A stretch of 64,000 bases of DNA from Halobacteriales archaeon QS_1_68_17 (GCA_003021105.1 PXRG01000017.1:1-64000); one strand, 5' to 3'; shown: positions 51,031-60,384, counted from the stretch's first letter. Numbers and translations are program-made. Notes: generated by a model not told the origin, from the letters alone.

Positions 51031-53529
51031 GTGAGCGTCGACTACCAGGCGGCCATCGACTGGGTCGACGACCGCATCGCCAACAGCCCCGGCAGGATCA
51101 TCGTCCTCTTTCTGGTCGTCACGGCCGCGTTCGGGACGGGGCTCGGGGCCATCGAGACCGAGACCGGCCAGGAGCAGTTCATCGAGGACCTGCCCTCCTA
51201 CAATGCCCTGGAGGACATCCAGCGCGACTTCGGCCCCTCGTTCGGGAGCGGCCCCTCGACGAGCACGACCCTGTTACAGGAGGGCGGGAACGTCCTCTCG
51301 AAGCCGGCGATGGAGCGGCTGTTGCGCGCCCAGCAGCGCGTGGCCGACCAGAGCGAGATGCGGGTCACGGACACGTCGAGTCCGGCGGCGACGGTGGCAC
51401 GGACGCTCGACCCGAACGCGACGACGCTCGACGCACAGATCGACGCCATCGAGCGGGCGTCGCCGGCCGAAATCGACGCCGCGATCCGGACGGCCGCCCA
51501 GCAAAACCCCGGTTTCACCGACCAGCTCAGCACCGACTTCAACCGACGGTCCGCGTCGGCGTCGGCCGCGGAAGCGACAATCACGCACGGCACCGACGAC
51601 GTCCAGGACCGCGAGGACCGCGTCCGGCGGATCGTCGGCTCGGTCGGGGGCGACATCCGCGTGCTCGGGAGTTCGCCGGACACCATCACGGACTCGCTGA
51701 CGCTCGTCCTGCCGGCCGCGTTCCTGTTTATCGTCCTGTTTCTCGTGGTCGCCTACCGCGACTTCGCCGACCTCGTGCTCGGGGTGGTGTCGATCGTCGT
51801 CGCGCTGGTCTGGACGTTCGGCTTCCTGGGGCTGGCCGGCATCAAGTTCAACCCCCTGCTGGTGGCGGTCCCGCCGCTTCTGATCGCGGTCGGCATCGAC
51901 TTCGGTATCCACGCGGTGAACCGCTACCGCGAGGAGCGCATCCGGGGGAAAGACATCGAGGAGTCGATGCGGCTGACGACCGACCAGTTGCTCGTGGCCT
52001 TCTTCATCGTGACCGGGACGACCGTCATCGGCTTCCTCTCGAACCTGGTGAGCGCGTTCCCGCCGACCCGGGACTTCGGGGTCGCGGCCGCCGTCGGCAT
52101 CGTGTTCACGTTCCTGATCTTCGGGATCTTCCTGCCCGCGGCGAAGGTGTACTTCGACCGCCTCCGCGAGCGGTACCCGATCCCGACGATCAGCGACACG
52201 CCCCTGGGGTCCGAGGAGTCGGCGCTCGGGCGGGTGCTCTCGGGCGGCGTCGTCGTCGCCGAGCGCGCGCCAGTGCTCTTTTTGCTCGTGGTGCTGGTGG
52301 GGACGGCCGTCGCGGGGTCGTACGCCACGGGCGTCCAGACCGGCTTCGACTCCGACGACTTCCTCCCGGCCGAGGAGCCGCCGGACCACCTGCAGGCGCT
52401 GCCGGAACCGATCGCGCCGCCCCCGGAGTACCAGTACGTCAAGAACAAGAACTTCCGCGAGCGGCGGTTCGACCTCGACGGCGACGTCCTGTTCTACGTC
52501 GAGGGGCCGATGAAACGCGACGACGCCCTCGAATCGCTCCACCGGGCCACCCGGAATCCGCCGGAGACGTTCCGCGGCGACCGAGAGGCGGAGGTCAACA
52601 GCATCGTCACCGTCATCCGGCAGCGCGCCGAGCAGGACCCCGAGTTCCGGCGACTCGTCGAACGCAACGACCAGAACGACAACGGCATCCCCGACCAGAA
52701 CCTCCCCCGCATCTACGCGGCCCTGGAGGACTCGCCGGCGAGCGACCAGGTCGACCAGTTCCTCGGGGACGACCGCCGGAGCGCGCAGGTCGTCTACAAG
52801 GTCGACGACGGCGCGGCCAACGACGCCGTCACGGCCGACGCGTACGCGGTCGCCGACCGGTACCGCCAGGAGGCATCGCCGACCGGCTTCGCCGTCATCT
52901 TCGAGGAGGCCGGCGACCTGATCCTCGAGACGGTGGTCGAGAGCCTCCTGATCACGCTCGCCGGCGCCTCGGCCTTCCTGGTGGTGATCTACTGGGTGCT
53001 GGAGGGCCGCCCGTCGCTGGGCATCGCCAACGTGATCCCCATCGGTGTCGGCGTCGTGTTCGTGGTCGCGTCGATGCGGTACGCCGGGGTCAAATTCAAC
53101 GCCGTGAACGGGACGATTCTGGCGATCACTATCGGTCTGGGTATCGACTACTCGGTCCACATCGTCCACCGTTTCGCCGACGAATTCGAGTGCCGCGACC
53201 TCGAACCGGCGCTCCGGCGTACCATCGTCGGCACGGGCGGGGCGCTGACCGGCAGCATGCTCACCACGGTCTCCGGCGTCGGCGTGCTGGTGCTCGCGCT
53301 GAACCCCGCCGTCGGCGTGTTCGGCCTGCTGACCGCCCTGTCGGTCGTCTACGCCTACCTCGTCTCGCTTTTCGTTCTCCCGTCGGTGCTGGTGGTCTGG
53401 GACCGGGTGTGCAACCGCACCAGCCGGGCGTTCGGGCCGGACCTCTCCGAGACGGACCTCGGCTGGCGGCCCGTCGGGGAGGCAGACGCCGACGGCGACG
53501 GCGACGGCGATGTCGACGTCGACGACTGA
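51031..53529 (+). CDS. MMPL/RND superfamily transporter (SSD-like)
   Basis: This 832-residue protein has the RND layout twice: an N-terminal helix (23-43), an extracytoplasmic domain to about 225, a 5-helix block with the proton-relay motif LLIAVGIDFGIHAVNRYREE, a second external domain (about 440-620), and a second block with ITIGLGIDYSVHIVHRFADEF. Both GIDF/GIDY motifs suggest proton-driven transport of lipids or similar. The end is an acidic Asp/Gly repeat. GTG 51031. Confidence 0.9.
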   Translation: MSVDYQAAIDWVDDRIANSPGRIIVLFLVVTAAFGTGLGAIETETGQEQFIEDLPSYNALEDIQRDFGPSFGSGPSTSTTLLQEGGNVLSKPAMERLLRAQQRVADQSEMRVTDTSSPAATVARTLDPNATTLDAQIDAIERASPAEIDAAIRTAAQQNPGFTDQLSTDFNRRSASASAAEATITHGTDDVQDREDRVRRIVGSVGGDIRVLGSSPDTITDSLTLVLPAAFLFIVLFLVVAYRDFADLVLGVVSIVVALVWTFGFLGLAGIKFNPLLVAVPPLLIAVGIDFGIHAVNRYREERIRGKDIEESMRLTTDQLLVAFFIVTGTTVIGFLSNLVSAFPPTRDFGVAAAVGIVFTFLIFGIFLPAAKVYFDRLRERYPIPTISDTPLGSEESALGRVLSGGVVVAERAPVLFLLVVLVGTAVAGSYATGVQTGFDSDDFLPAEEPPDHLQALPEPIAPPPEYQYVKNKNFRERRFDLDGDVLFYVEGPMKRDDALESLHRATRNPPETFRGDREAEVNSIVTVIRQRAEQDPEFRRLVERNDQNDNGIPDQNLPRIYAALEDSPASDQVDQFLGDDRRSAQVVYKVDDGAANDAVTADAYAVADRYRQEASPTGFAVIFEEAGDLILETVVESLLITLAGASAFLVVIYWVLEGRPSLGIANVIPIGVGVVFVVASMRYAGVKFNAVNGTILAITIGLGIDYSVHIVHRFADEFECRDLEPALRRTIVGTGGALTGSMLTTVSGVGVLVLALNPAVGVFGLLTALSVVYAYLVSLFVLPSVLVVWDRVCNRTSRAFGPDLSETDLGWRPVGEADADGDGDGDVDVDD

Positions 53530-53573
53530 CCGCGCCCGCCTCGGTCGTCGAACGACGCGCCGACGCCGACCGC

Positions 53574-53675
53574 TCAGTCGACGATGCCCACGTCGTGGAC
53601 GTGCCTGTCGAGTTCGCGTTCGGTGTCGAACTCCTCGCCGCAGACCTCGCACCGGTAGGTCCCGCGGTCGGTCAT
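53574..53675 (-). CDS. 33-residue single zinc-finger protein
   Basis: ATG 53675 encodes TYRCEVCGEEFDTERELDRHVHDVGIVD, a complete C2H2 zinc finger (CX2C...HX2H, RCEVC then RHVH). It is one of the minimal zinc-finger proteins common in haloarchaea, which can affect growth and biofilm. It is too short for ordinary gene finding. It lies between the transporter and the HxlR gene. Confidence 0.7.
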   Translation of the reverse strand: MTDRGTYRCEVCGEEFDTERELDRHVHDVGIVD

Positions 53676-53741
53676 GGACCGACAGACGGCGGCCGCGCCA
53701 AAGAACCTCTCGCCGTCGTGTGCCGGGGAATCCCGCGGGAA

Positions 53742-53756
53742 GTTACAATCCGTAAC
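53742..53756. promoter_or_regulatory. Dyad operator candidate upstream of the HxlR regulator
   Basis: GTTACAATCCGTAAC is a perfect 5-bp inverted repeat with a 5-bp spacer, about 20 nt upstream of the TATA box TATTTATC (53775-53782). A further GGTAACTA lies next to the TATA box. The arrangement suits autoregulation by the encoded HxlR protein. Confidence 0.45.
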
Positions 53757-53804
53757 TGACTGCCCGCGGGTAACTATTTATCCCCGACCGCCGAAGGCCG
53801 ACAC

Positions 53805-54173
53805 ATGGCGGCCGACGACCCGCTCGAAATCTGGTGTGCGGGCGAGGAGTGGTGTGCGGTGACCGCGACGGCGACGCTGGTCGGCAAGAAGTGGCACCCG
53901 GTCATCGTCGACCGGTTGCTCCAGCACGGGCCGCTGGGGTTCAACGCGCTGAAAGACGCCGTCGACGGCATCTCCAGCAAGGTGCTCTCGGACAGCCTCG
54001 ACGACCTGGAGGAGAGCGGCATGGTCACCCGGGAGGTCATAAGCGAGAAGCCGTTCCGGGTCGAGTACTCCCTGACCGAGCGCGGCGAGGACCTCCAGCC
54101 GGTCATCGCGGCGATGCGCGAGTGGGGCCGGGACTACCTCGTCCCGACCTCCGACGCGGAGACGGGCCGGTAG
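53805..54173 (+). CDS. HxlR/DUF24-family transcriptional regulator
   Basis: This 122-residue winged-helix protein has ATATLVGKKWHPVIVDRLLQHGPLGFNALKDAVDGISSKVLSDSLDDLEESGMVTREV, the HxlR DNA-binding core. Two cysteines lie close to the N-terminus (C11 and C17 in WCAGEEWC), like redox-sensing members such as Haloferax OxsR. The adjacent convergent gene is a disulfide-type oxidoreductase, which supports a thiol-stress role. TATA 53775-53782 and a dyad just upstream suggest autoregulation. Confidence 0.88.
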   Translation: MAADDPLEIWCAGEEWCAVTATATLVGKKWHPVIVDRLLQHGPLGFNALKDAVDGISSKVLSDSLDDLEESGMVTREVISEKPFRVEYSLTERGEDLQPVIAAMREWGRDYLVPTSDAETGR

Positions 54174-55580
54174 CTACTCCGTCCCGACCTCGTCTGCGGC
54201 CTCGCGGAGGAGGCCGTCGATGATCTCGGGCGTCGTCGGGTGGTAGGCCCGGTCGGGGACCGCGCGGACGTCCATGCCGTTCTCGACGACGACCTGCATC
54301 GTCTTGGCCATCACGTCGGCGTGGTAGTGGAGTCCCTGGTAGCCCAGAACGGTGCCGTCGCCGGCGTCGACGACGAGTTTCGCCAGCCCCTCGGGGACCG
54401 CCTTCGTCTTGAAGACGCCGTCGTCGCTGGCCTCGCGGACGACCGCGACGACGTCGCGGCCCGCGGCCCGCGCGGACGCCTCGGAGTGGCCGACGCGGGC
54501 GAACGGGTAGACGCCCAGACCCGAGAAGACGACGTGGTGGTGGACGTTCTCGTACTCGCGGAGCGGTTCGCCGCGGACCTGGCGGCGGATGTTCGCCGCC
54601 GCGGTGAACCCCTGTTCCTTGGCGACGTGGAGGATCGGCTCCTTTCCGTTGACGTCCCCGACGACGTAGACCCGGTCGTCGTCGCGGGCGCGCATCGTGT
54701 CCCGGACCCACCCCGGTCCCGGCTCCAGCGCCGTCCGGTCGAGCCCGAGTCCGTCGAGGTTCGGGCGGCGGCCCGTGAACAAAAACAGGTCGTCGGCTTC
54801 GACGGTCGCGCGGTCGTCCTCGCGGTCGGTGTGCAGGCGGACGCCCCCGTCGGCGGTCGGTTCGACCGACCGCTCGCGGGTTTCGGTCAAAACCTCGATC
54901 CCGAACTCCTCCCGGTACAGCTCTAAGAGCGCGTCCCCGAACGGGGGGTCGGCCTCGTCCAGCGGCCGGGCGTCGTGTTCGATCACGGTCAGGTCCATCC
55001 CCCCGGCCTCCGCGAGGTACGGGACCAGTTCCAGGCCGACGTAGCCGAAACCCATCACGATCCCCGAGTCCGGGAACGCCGTGGCGTCCAGTACGTCCGC
55101 GCTCGTCGCGTAGTCGACGTCGTCGATCCCCGGCAGGTCGGGGACGCTGACCGTCGACCCGGTGGCGACGACCACGTAGTCCGGCTCGAACTCCCGGTCG
55201 CCGACGACCACGGTGCGGTCGTCCGCGAACCGGGCGGTGTCGTGGTGGAAATCGACGTGCTCGCGGTCGGCCATCCGCCCGACGGCGGCGCGGCGGTGTT
55301 CGGCGAACCCGTGGACGTGCTCGTCTTTCGTCTCGACGACCGCGTCGAGGTCGACCGACGGGACCCCTTCGATCCGGCCGTCGTGGCGGGCCTGGAAGCG
55401 GTGGGCCCCCGCCGAGAGGATCTCCTTCGAGGGCATACACCCCCGCAGGATACAGAGGCCGCCGCCCGGCTCGCCGTCGTCGACGAGCGTCAGGCGGTCG
55501 ACCTCCGGGGCGTCGACGAGGTCGTCGGCGACGGCTACCCCCGCGCTCCCGTACGCGCCGATGATCAGCACGTGAACCAT
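54174..55580 (-). CDS. Pyridine nucleotide-disulfide oxidoreductase (class I)
   Basis: This 468-residue flavoprotein has FAD fold LIIGAYGSAGVAVADDL, the redox disulfide C43/C48 (GGGLCILRGCMPSKE), VVVATGSTVSVPDLPG, the NAD fold GIVMGFGYVGLELVPYL, VYVVGDVNG and the C-terminal YHPTTPEIIDG. It resembles dihydrolipoyl dehydrogenase, mercuric reductase and related thiol reductases; the substrate is unknown. Its stop touches the stop of the HxlR gene. No dehydrogenase partners are near. Confidence 0.88.
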   Translation of the reverse strand: MVHVLIIGAYGSAGVAVADDLVDAPEVDRLTLVDDGEPGGGLCILRGCMPSKEILSAGAHRFQARHDGRIEGVPSVDLDAVVETKDEHVHGFAEHRRAAVGRMADREHVDFHHDTARFADDRTVVVGDREFEPDYVVVATGSTVSVPDLPGIDDVDYATSADVLDATAFPDSGIVMGFGYVGLELVPYLAEAGGMDLTVIEHDARPLDEADPPFGDALLELYREEFGIEVLTETRERSVEPTADGGVRLHTDREDDRATVEADDLFLFTGRRPNLDGLGLDRTALEPGPGWVRDTMRARDDDRVYVVGDVNGKEPILHVAKEQGFTAAANIRRQVRGEPLREYENVHHHVVFSGLGVYPFARVGHSEASARAAGRDVVAVVREASDDGVFKTKAVPEGLAKLVVDAGDGTVLGYQGLHYHADVMAKTMQVVVENGMDVRAVPDRAYHPTTPEIIDGLLREAADEVGTE

Positions 55581-55764
55581 ACCGGTATGGCGGCGGCCGC
55601 GCGGTTGACTGTTGCGGTCGCGGCCGGCACGCCGACACGGCCGCTCGCCGGCCGGGATGCCGGCGGGCTAACCGCCCGGTAATCCGCTTACGTTGTGGTG
55701 TGCTAACACTTATCAGTATCGGGCGGTAACTTACTACTGTCGGGTACCCATCCCCGCGCTTCCG

Positions 55765-55935
55765 ATGACAATGTACACAACGGACAGCACCGAGGCGGCC
55801 GCGACCGACGACCGACCCGAGAGCCGGTACGCCGGCATCGAGATCGAGGGCGAACGGTTGCTGGTCTACGACCGCGAGAACCACCGGGCCTGGCTCCAGT
55901 CCGACGCGGCCGTCCCGGTCGCCGACGCGCGCTGA
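55765..55935 (+). CDS. Small conserved haloarchaeal protein (DUF7331-like)
   Basis: This 56-residue product (MTMYTTDSTEAAATDDRPESR) ends GIEIEGERLLVYDRENHRAWLQSDAAVPVADAR. The C-terminal half matches small haloarchaeal proteins I believe are DUF7331. The start may be ATG 55765 or ATG 55771. Upstream, the divergent space to the oxidoreductase holds repeated GTAAC/TTACT sequences. The function is unknown. Confidence 0.6.
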   Translation: MTMYTTDSTEAAATDDRPESRYAGIEIEGERLLVYDRENHRAWLQSDAAVPVADAR

Positions 55936-56040
55936 TACCGCCGGTCGCAGGCTACGAAGTCGCCACGACGTGGTGGCGCTAGACGGCGCGAACGGCCCTC
56001 CACTCCACCGCCGGACCTCGGTCCGCGCGGATCGCCCTCC

Positions 56041-56046
56041 TTTATG
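56041..56046 (+). promoter_or_regulatory. TATA box of the KDG kinase gene
   Basis: TTTATG lies 25-30 nt before ATG 56071. Confidence 0.5.
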
Positions 56047-56070
56047 CTCGCTCGCGGCCGACGGCCTACC

Positions 56071-57024
56071 ATGACGGACCTTGCGACGTTCGGCGAGACG
56101 ATGTTGCGGCTCTCGCCGCCGGACGACCAGCCCATCGAGATGGCCGAGCAGTTCGACGTCCACGCGGCGGGGGCCGAGAGCAACGTCGCGGTCGCGGCCA
56201 GCCGGCTCGGCCTCGACGCGGCGTGGCTCTCGAAGCTCCCGGATTCGCCGCCGGGCAGGCGGGTCGCCGGTGCTCTTCGCCGGTACGGCGTCGATCCGGT
56301 GGTCGTCTGGAGCGACGAGGGCCGCCAGGGCACCTACTACCTGGAGACGGGACGCCGCCCCCGCGGGGCGAACGTGGTCTACGACCGCGCGGACGCGGCT
56401 GTCACCACGGCGACGGCCGACGAACTCCCCACCGGTCGGATCGAGGCGGCCGACGCCTTCCACACGACCGGCATCACGCCGGCGCTCTCGGCGACGCTCG
56501 CGGAGACCACCGCCGACCTCCTGGCGCTGGCCCGCGAGGCCGGGACGACGACCAGCCTCGATTTGAACTACCGGTCGAAGCTCTGGTCCCCGGCCGCGGC
56601 CCGCGAGACGCTCCGGGAACTGTTCCCGCTGGTCGACCTGCTGGTCGTGGCGGACCGCGACGCCGAGACCGTCCTCGACCGGGCGGGCGATCCGGCCGCG
56701 GTCGCGCGGTCGCTGGCCGCCGACCACGGCTTCGAGACGGTCGTGGTCACCCGCGGCGCGGAGGGCGCGGCCGCCCACCACGACGGCGAGACGGTCGAAC
56801 AGCCCGTGTTCCCGGCCGACAGCCCCTACCCGGTCGGGACCGGCGACGCCTTCGTCGGGGCCTTTCTCGCCCGCCGTCTCCGCGGGGGCAGCGTCGCCGA
56901 CGCGCTGGAGTACGGCGCGGCCGCCGCGGCGCTGAAACGGACCGTCCCGGGCGACATGGCCGTCGTCTCCCGCGAGGACGTCGAGTCGGTCGTCGCCGGC
57001 GGGACCGACGACATCTCGCGGTAG
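56071..57024 (+). CDS. kdgK: PfkB-family 2-keto-3-deoxygluconate kinase
   Basis: This 317-residue ribokinase-fold kinase has [12 protein letters not shown], the sugar-binding [15 protein letters not shown], the conserved YDRADAAV and the ATP/anion hole [15 protein letters not shown] (near 253-266). The sequence type matches haloarchaeal KDG kinases of the semi-phosphorylative Entner-Doudoroff pathway. It abuts the alpha-glucosidase gene convergently. Substrate choice among ketoacids and sugars is inferred, not proved. Confidence 0.85.
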   Translation: MTDLATFGETMLRLSPPDDQPIEMAEQFDVHAAGAESNVAVAASRLGLDAAWLSKLPDSPPGRRVAGALRRYGVDPVVVWSDEGRQGTYYLETGRRPRGANVVYDRADAAVTTATADELPTGRIEAADAFHTTGITPALSATLAETTADLLALAREAGTTTSLDLNYRSKLWSPAAARETLRELFPLVDLLVVADRDAETVLDRAGDPAAVARSLAADHGFETVVVTRGAEGAAAHHDGETVEQPVFPADSPYPVGTGDAFVGAFLARRLRGGSVADALEYGAAAAALKRTVPGDMAVVSREDVESVVAGGTDDISR

Positions 57025-57025
57025 C

Positions 57026-58756
57026 CTACAGCCCGTAGACACGCGCCTCGTAGGGCCGCAGGGAGAGCACGCCGGGGTCGTTCCCGGGGCCGTCGTCGAC
57101 GGGAGCGCCGTCCTCGGACCCGTCCGCGGGGTAGTTGCCGATCAGCAGGTCGGCGTCGTCGGTCGGGGCGTCCCCGGGCGGGCGGAACGTCGCCGTTTCC
57201 GGGGCGACGTTCAGCGCCACGAGGGCGCGCCGGTCGTCTAACGTCCGGCGGTAGGCGAAGACGGTGTCGTGGTCGGGCGAGACAAGTTCGTAGTCGCCGT
57301 AGATCAGGACGGGTTCGCGGTCCCGGAGGGTGATCAGCTCGCGGTAGTAGTGCCACACCGAGTCCGGGTCCGCGCGCTCGCGTTCGACGTTGATCTCGGT
57401 GTAGTTGGGGTTGACGGTGATCCACGGGTCGCCGTCGGTGAAGCCGGCGGCGCGGTCGTCGGACCACTGCATCGGCGTGCGGGCGTTGTCCCGGGAGCGG
57501 TAGCTGACGAGGTCGCTGAGTTCGGCGTAGTCGTCGATGCCGCGCTCGGCCATCAGCAGGTCGACGTGCTGGCGGGTGTCCACATCGCGGATGTCCTCGA
57601 TGCGGTCGAACGGGGCGTTGGTCATCCCGATCTCCTCGCCCTGGTAGATGAAGGGGGTCCCGCGGAGGGTGAAAAGCAGCGTGGCGAGCAGCTTCGCCGA
57701 CTCGGCGCGGTACCGGTCGTCGTCGCCGAACCGCGAGACGCTCCGGGGCTGGTCGTGGTTGTTCAGAAAGAGGGTGTTCCACCCATCGCCGGCCAGCCCC
57801 TCCTGCCAGCGGGTGAACACCTCCCTGAACTCCGGGACGGTCCACTCGCCGATGTCCCAGCGCCCGGCCTCGCCGTAGTCGAGCTGGACGTGCTCGAACT
57901 GGAAGGCCATGTCGAGCGCCCCGTCCTCGCCGACGTGTTTCCGGGCGGACTCGACGGTGAGTTCCGGCATCTCCCCGACGGTCATCGCGTCGTAGTGGTC
58001 GAACACCTCTGTGCGCATCCCCCGGAAGTAGTCGTGGATGCGCGGCCCGTCGACGAAGTGCTTGACGCCGGTCCAGTCGCTGTCGGGGTCGCCGTCGGGG
58101 AACTCGCGGGGTTTCGACAGGAGGTTGATCACGTCCAGCCGGAAGCCGTCGATGCCCTCCTCCAGCCACCAGCGCATGATCTCGTAGATCGACTCCCGCA
58201 CGTCGGGGTTCGCCCAGTTGAGGTCCGGCTGGCGGTGGTGGTAGAGGTGGAGGTAGTACTCGCCGGTCCGCTGGTCGTACTCCCAGGCGGACCCGCCGAA
58301 GTGGGACTCCCAGTTGTTCGGCGGCTCCCCCGGCTCGCCGGGGTGCCAGATGTAGTAGTCCCGGTAGGGGTTGTCCCGGGACTTCCGGGCAGCGCGGAAC
58401 CACTCGTGCTCGTCGGAGGTGTGGTTGACCGCCAGGTCCATGATGAGCTTCATCCCCCGGTCGTGGAGGTCCGACAGGAGCGCGTGCAGGTCGTCGAGAC
58501 CGCCGAACTCCGGCAGGATCGCCCGGTAGTCGCGGATGTCGTAGCCGTTGTCGACCTTCGGGGAGTCGTAGACGGGGGTGAGCCACACCACGTCCACCCC
58601 CAGGTCGTGGAGGTAGTCGACCTTCTCGCGGACGCCCGGCAGGTCGCCGATGCCGTCCCCCCTGGAGTCGTTGAAGCTCCAGGGGTAGATCTGGTAGACG
58701 ACGGCCTCCTTCCACCAGGCGCGGTCCCGCTCGTCGGTCGATCGGTGTACTATCAT
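57026..58756 (-). CDS. GH13 alpha-glucosidase (oligo-1,6-glucosidase type)
   Basis: This 576-residue enzyme begins ERDRAWWKEAVVYQIYPWSFNDSRGDGIGDLPG. The catalytic residues are the Asp in DGFRLDVINLLSK (about 205), the Glu in VGEMPEL (about 260) and the Asp in NNHDQPR (about 333). It hydrolyses alpha-1,4 or 1,6 glucosides such as maltose or isomaltose inside the cell. ATG 58756 rather than 58780 begins the usual N-terminus. It is divergent from the fructokinase-like gene. Confidence 0.92.
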   Translation of the reverse strand: MIVHRSTDERDRAWWKEAVVYQIYPWSFNDSRGDGIGDLPGVREKVDYLHDLGVDVVWLTPVYDSPKVDNGYDIRDYRAILPEFGGLDDLHALLSDLHDRGMKLIMDLAVNHTSDEHEWFRAARKSRDNPYRDYYIWHPGEPGEPPNNWESHFGGSAWEYDQRTGEYYLHLYHHRQPDLNWANPDVRESIYEIMRWWLEEGIDGFRLDVINLLSKPREFPDGDPDSDWTGVKHFVDGPRIHDYFRGMRTEVFDHYDAMTVGEMPELTVESARKHVGEDGALDMAFQFEHVQLDYGEAGRWDIGEWTVPEFREVFTRWQEGLAGDGWNTLFLNNHDQPRSVSRFGDDDRYRAESAKLLATLLFTLRGTPFIYQGEEIGMTNAPFDRIEDIRDVDTRQHVDLLMAERGIDDYAELSDLVSYRSRDNARTPMQWSDDRAAGFTDGDPWITVNPNYTEINVERERADPDSVWHYYRELITLRDREPVLIYGDYELVSPDHDTVFAYRRTLDDRRALVALNVAPETATFRPPGDAPTDDADLLIGNYPADGSEDGAPVDDGPGNDPGVLSLRPYEARVYGL

Positions 58757-59078
58757 CGTGTGTCGCTCCCGGATGTCCACTCGCCGGCAGCCCCCGCCGC
58801 CGGCCGCCCTCCTCGTCGGCCGGTCGCGGGAGGGACTGCCGTTCGCGCCGTCTCACCGCCCGGCAGCGGCCGCCGCGGGTTGCAGCGGCCGCCTCGGCCA
58901 TGGAACGGTACGGGAAGCGGGGGATTTATGTGTAACCCTTCGCCCCCGTGCCGGCCGTCGCCGGATTGCCGGTAATCGCACGTGCCGCGACCCCGCAGAG
59001 GGCGGTATCGGGGTCGAGGGCCCGTGCGCGCCGGACGGACCGGCGGGCTTTATCGGCCGCGCGCCCGGACGGGGGCAC
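58757..59078. promoter_or_regulatory. Divergent promoter region between alpha-glucosidase and sugar kinase
   Basis: This 322-bp region encodes no supported protein. TTTATC at 59049-59054 is about 27 nt before the kinase ATG at 59079. GATTTATGTG near 58921 is a further TATA-like site. I see no clear operator. Confidence 0.5.
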
Positions 59079-60038
59079 ATGACCGACAGGGACATCCTCG
59101 TCGCCGGCGAGACGCTGATCGACTTCCTGCCCGGCCGGGCGGGCCCGCTGTCGGACGTCGAGCAGTTCAGGCGGCGGGCGGGCGGCGCACCGGCGAACGT
59201 GGCGGTGGCGCTGGCCCGCCTCGACCGGACGCCCTGGTTCTGGACCCGGGTCGGCGACGACCCGTTCGGCGACCACCTCGTCGAGACGCTCGACTCCTCC
59301 GGCGTTCCCCGCCGGTTCGTCGAGCGCGACCCGACCGCGAAGACCTCGCTGGCGTTCGTCAGCCACGACGCCGACGCCGACCGCGCGTTCACGTTCTACC
59401 GCGACGACACCGCCGACACGCGGCTCGAACCCGGCGGCGTCCCCGACGAGGCGCTCGACGCCGTCGACTGGGTGTACGTCGGCGGCGTGATGCTGGCCCA
59501 GGAACCCGCCCGCGGCGCGACGCTCGATCTCGCCGAGCGCGCCCGCGAGCGTGGCTGTACGGTCGCGTTCGACCCGAACGCCCGGCCCGAACTCTGGACG
59601 CCCGGCGAGTTCGAGACACTGGTCGGCCGGGCGCTCGAACTGGCCGACGTGGTGAAGGCCACCCCGGCGGACCTGCGCGCGGCCGGGATCGACGCCGACG
59701 GCCCCGCGGCGCTCGCCGAGGCAGTCGCCGCGACCGGCCCCCACACCACGCTGCTGACGCTGGGCGACGAAGGGGCATACGCGCGCTCGACCGACGCCGC
59801 GCCCTGGGGGAGCGGCGAGGCGTCCCACCCGGGGTACGCGGTCGATCCCGTCGACACGACCGGGGCCGGCGACGCGTTCACCGCGGGTGCGATCGCGGCG
59901 CTGTCCGACGGCGAACCCCTCGACGAGGTTCTGGCGTTCGCCAACGCCGTCGCGGCCGTCACCACGACCGCCCCCGGCGCGATGGCGGCGCTGGCCACCC
60001 GGGAGGAGGTCGCCCAGTTCCGCACCTCCCGGGACTGA
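59079..60038 (+). CDS. PfkB-family sugar kinase (fructokinase-like)
   Basis: This 319-residue kinase has VAGETLIDFLPGRAGPLSDVEQFRRRAGGAPANVAVALARL (substrate lid), FVSHDADADRAFTFYRDDTADTRL, VAFDPNARPELW and PVDTTGAGDAFTAGAIAAL (near 257-270). It is the fructokinase branch of PfkB and phosphorylates free fructose or a similar sugar. A family B miniature element lies directly on its TGA stop. Promoter TTTATC is at 59049-59054. Confidence 0.88.
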   Translation: MTDRDILVAGETLIDFLPGRAGPLSDVEQFRRRAGGAPANVAVALARLDRTPWFWTRVGDDPFGDHLVETLDSSGVPRRFVERDPTAKTSLAFVSHDADADRAFTFYRDDTADTRLEPGGVPDEALDAVDWVYVGGVMLAQEPARGATLDLAERARERGCTVAFDPNARPELWTPGEFETLVGRALELADVVKATPADLRAAGIDADGPAALAEAVAATGPHTTLLTLGDEGAYARSTDAAPWGSGEASHPGYAVDPVDTTGAGDAFTAGAIAALSDGEPLDEVLAFANAVAAVTTTAPGAMAALATREEVAQFRTSRD

Positions 60039-60147
60039 TAGTGATTGTTGGGACTCTTTACCGCCGAGAAGTCACAATTCGTGGGCTTCAGCCCGCGAAC
60101 CAACCGTACACGTGACGTGGTAGCGAAAACAATCGCAACAATCACTA
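60039..60147. mobile_element. Miniature inverted-repeat element family B, copy 3
   Basis: 109 bp with TAGTGATTGTTG/CAACAATCACTA ends and TGA at 60036-60038 (kinase stop) and 60148-60150. It has one base change in the left inverted repeat (TTGGG against TTGCG) but an intact right repeat. Confidence 0.85.
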
Positions 60148-60276
60148 TGATTGCCCGGGCCCGAATATTTCGGGAGTGCTCGCCCGGTTTCGCGCCCCTC
60201 GTGACGCCGCCGGGCGTCGGTTCGGACCGCCGCGAGCACCGTGGATCGCGGCGTCGCCGTGCTCGGGCCGTCACGC

Positions 60277-60370
60277 CCCGGTCCCGCAGGTATAACGCCC
60301 TCTGGCGGGACAGTCGGCTTTCTCGCATGGGGCGTCTGGACCCGGTCCCGCAGGTATAACGCCCTCTGGC
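60277..60370 (+). repeat. Duplicated 30-bp promoter sequence
   Basis: A 30-nt sequence containing GGTATAAC occurs identically at 60277-60306 and 60341-60370, spaced 64 nt. Both are TATA-bearing. The second is about 27 nt upstream of ATG 60385 and is the likely promoter. The first precedes a short open stretch at about 60,327 and may be a remnant or second start site. Confidence 0.7.
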
Positions 60371-60384
60371 CCATACCCCGTGGT

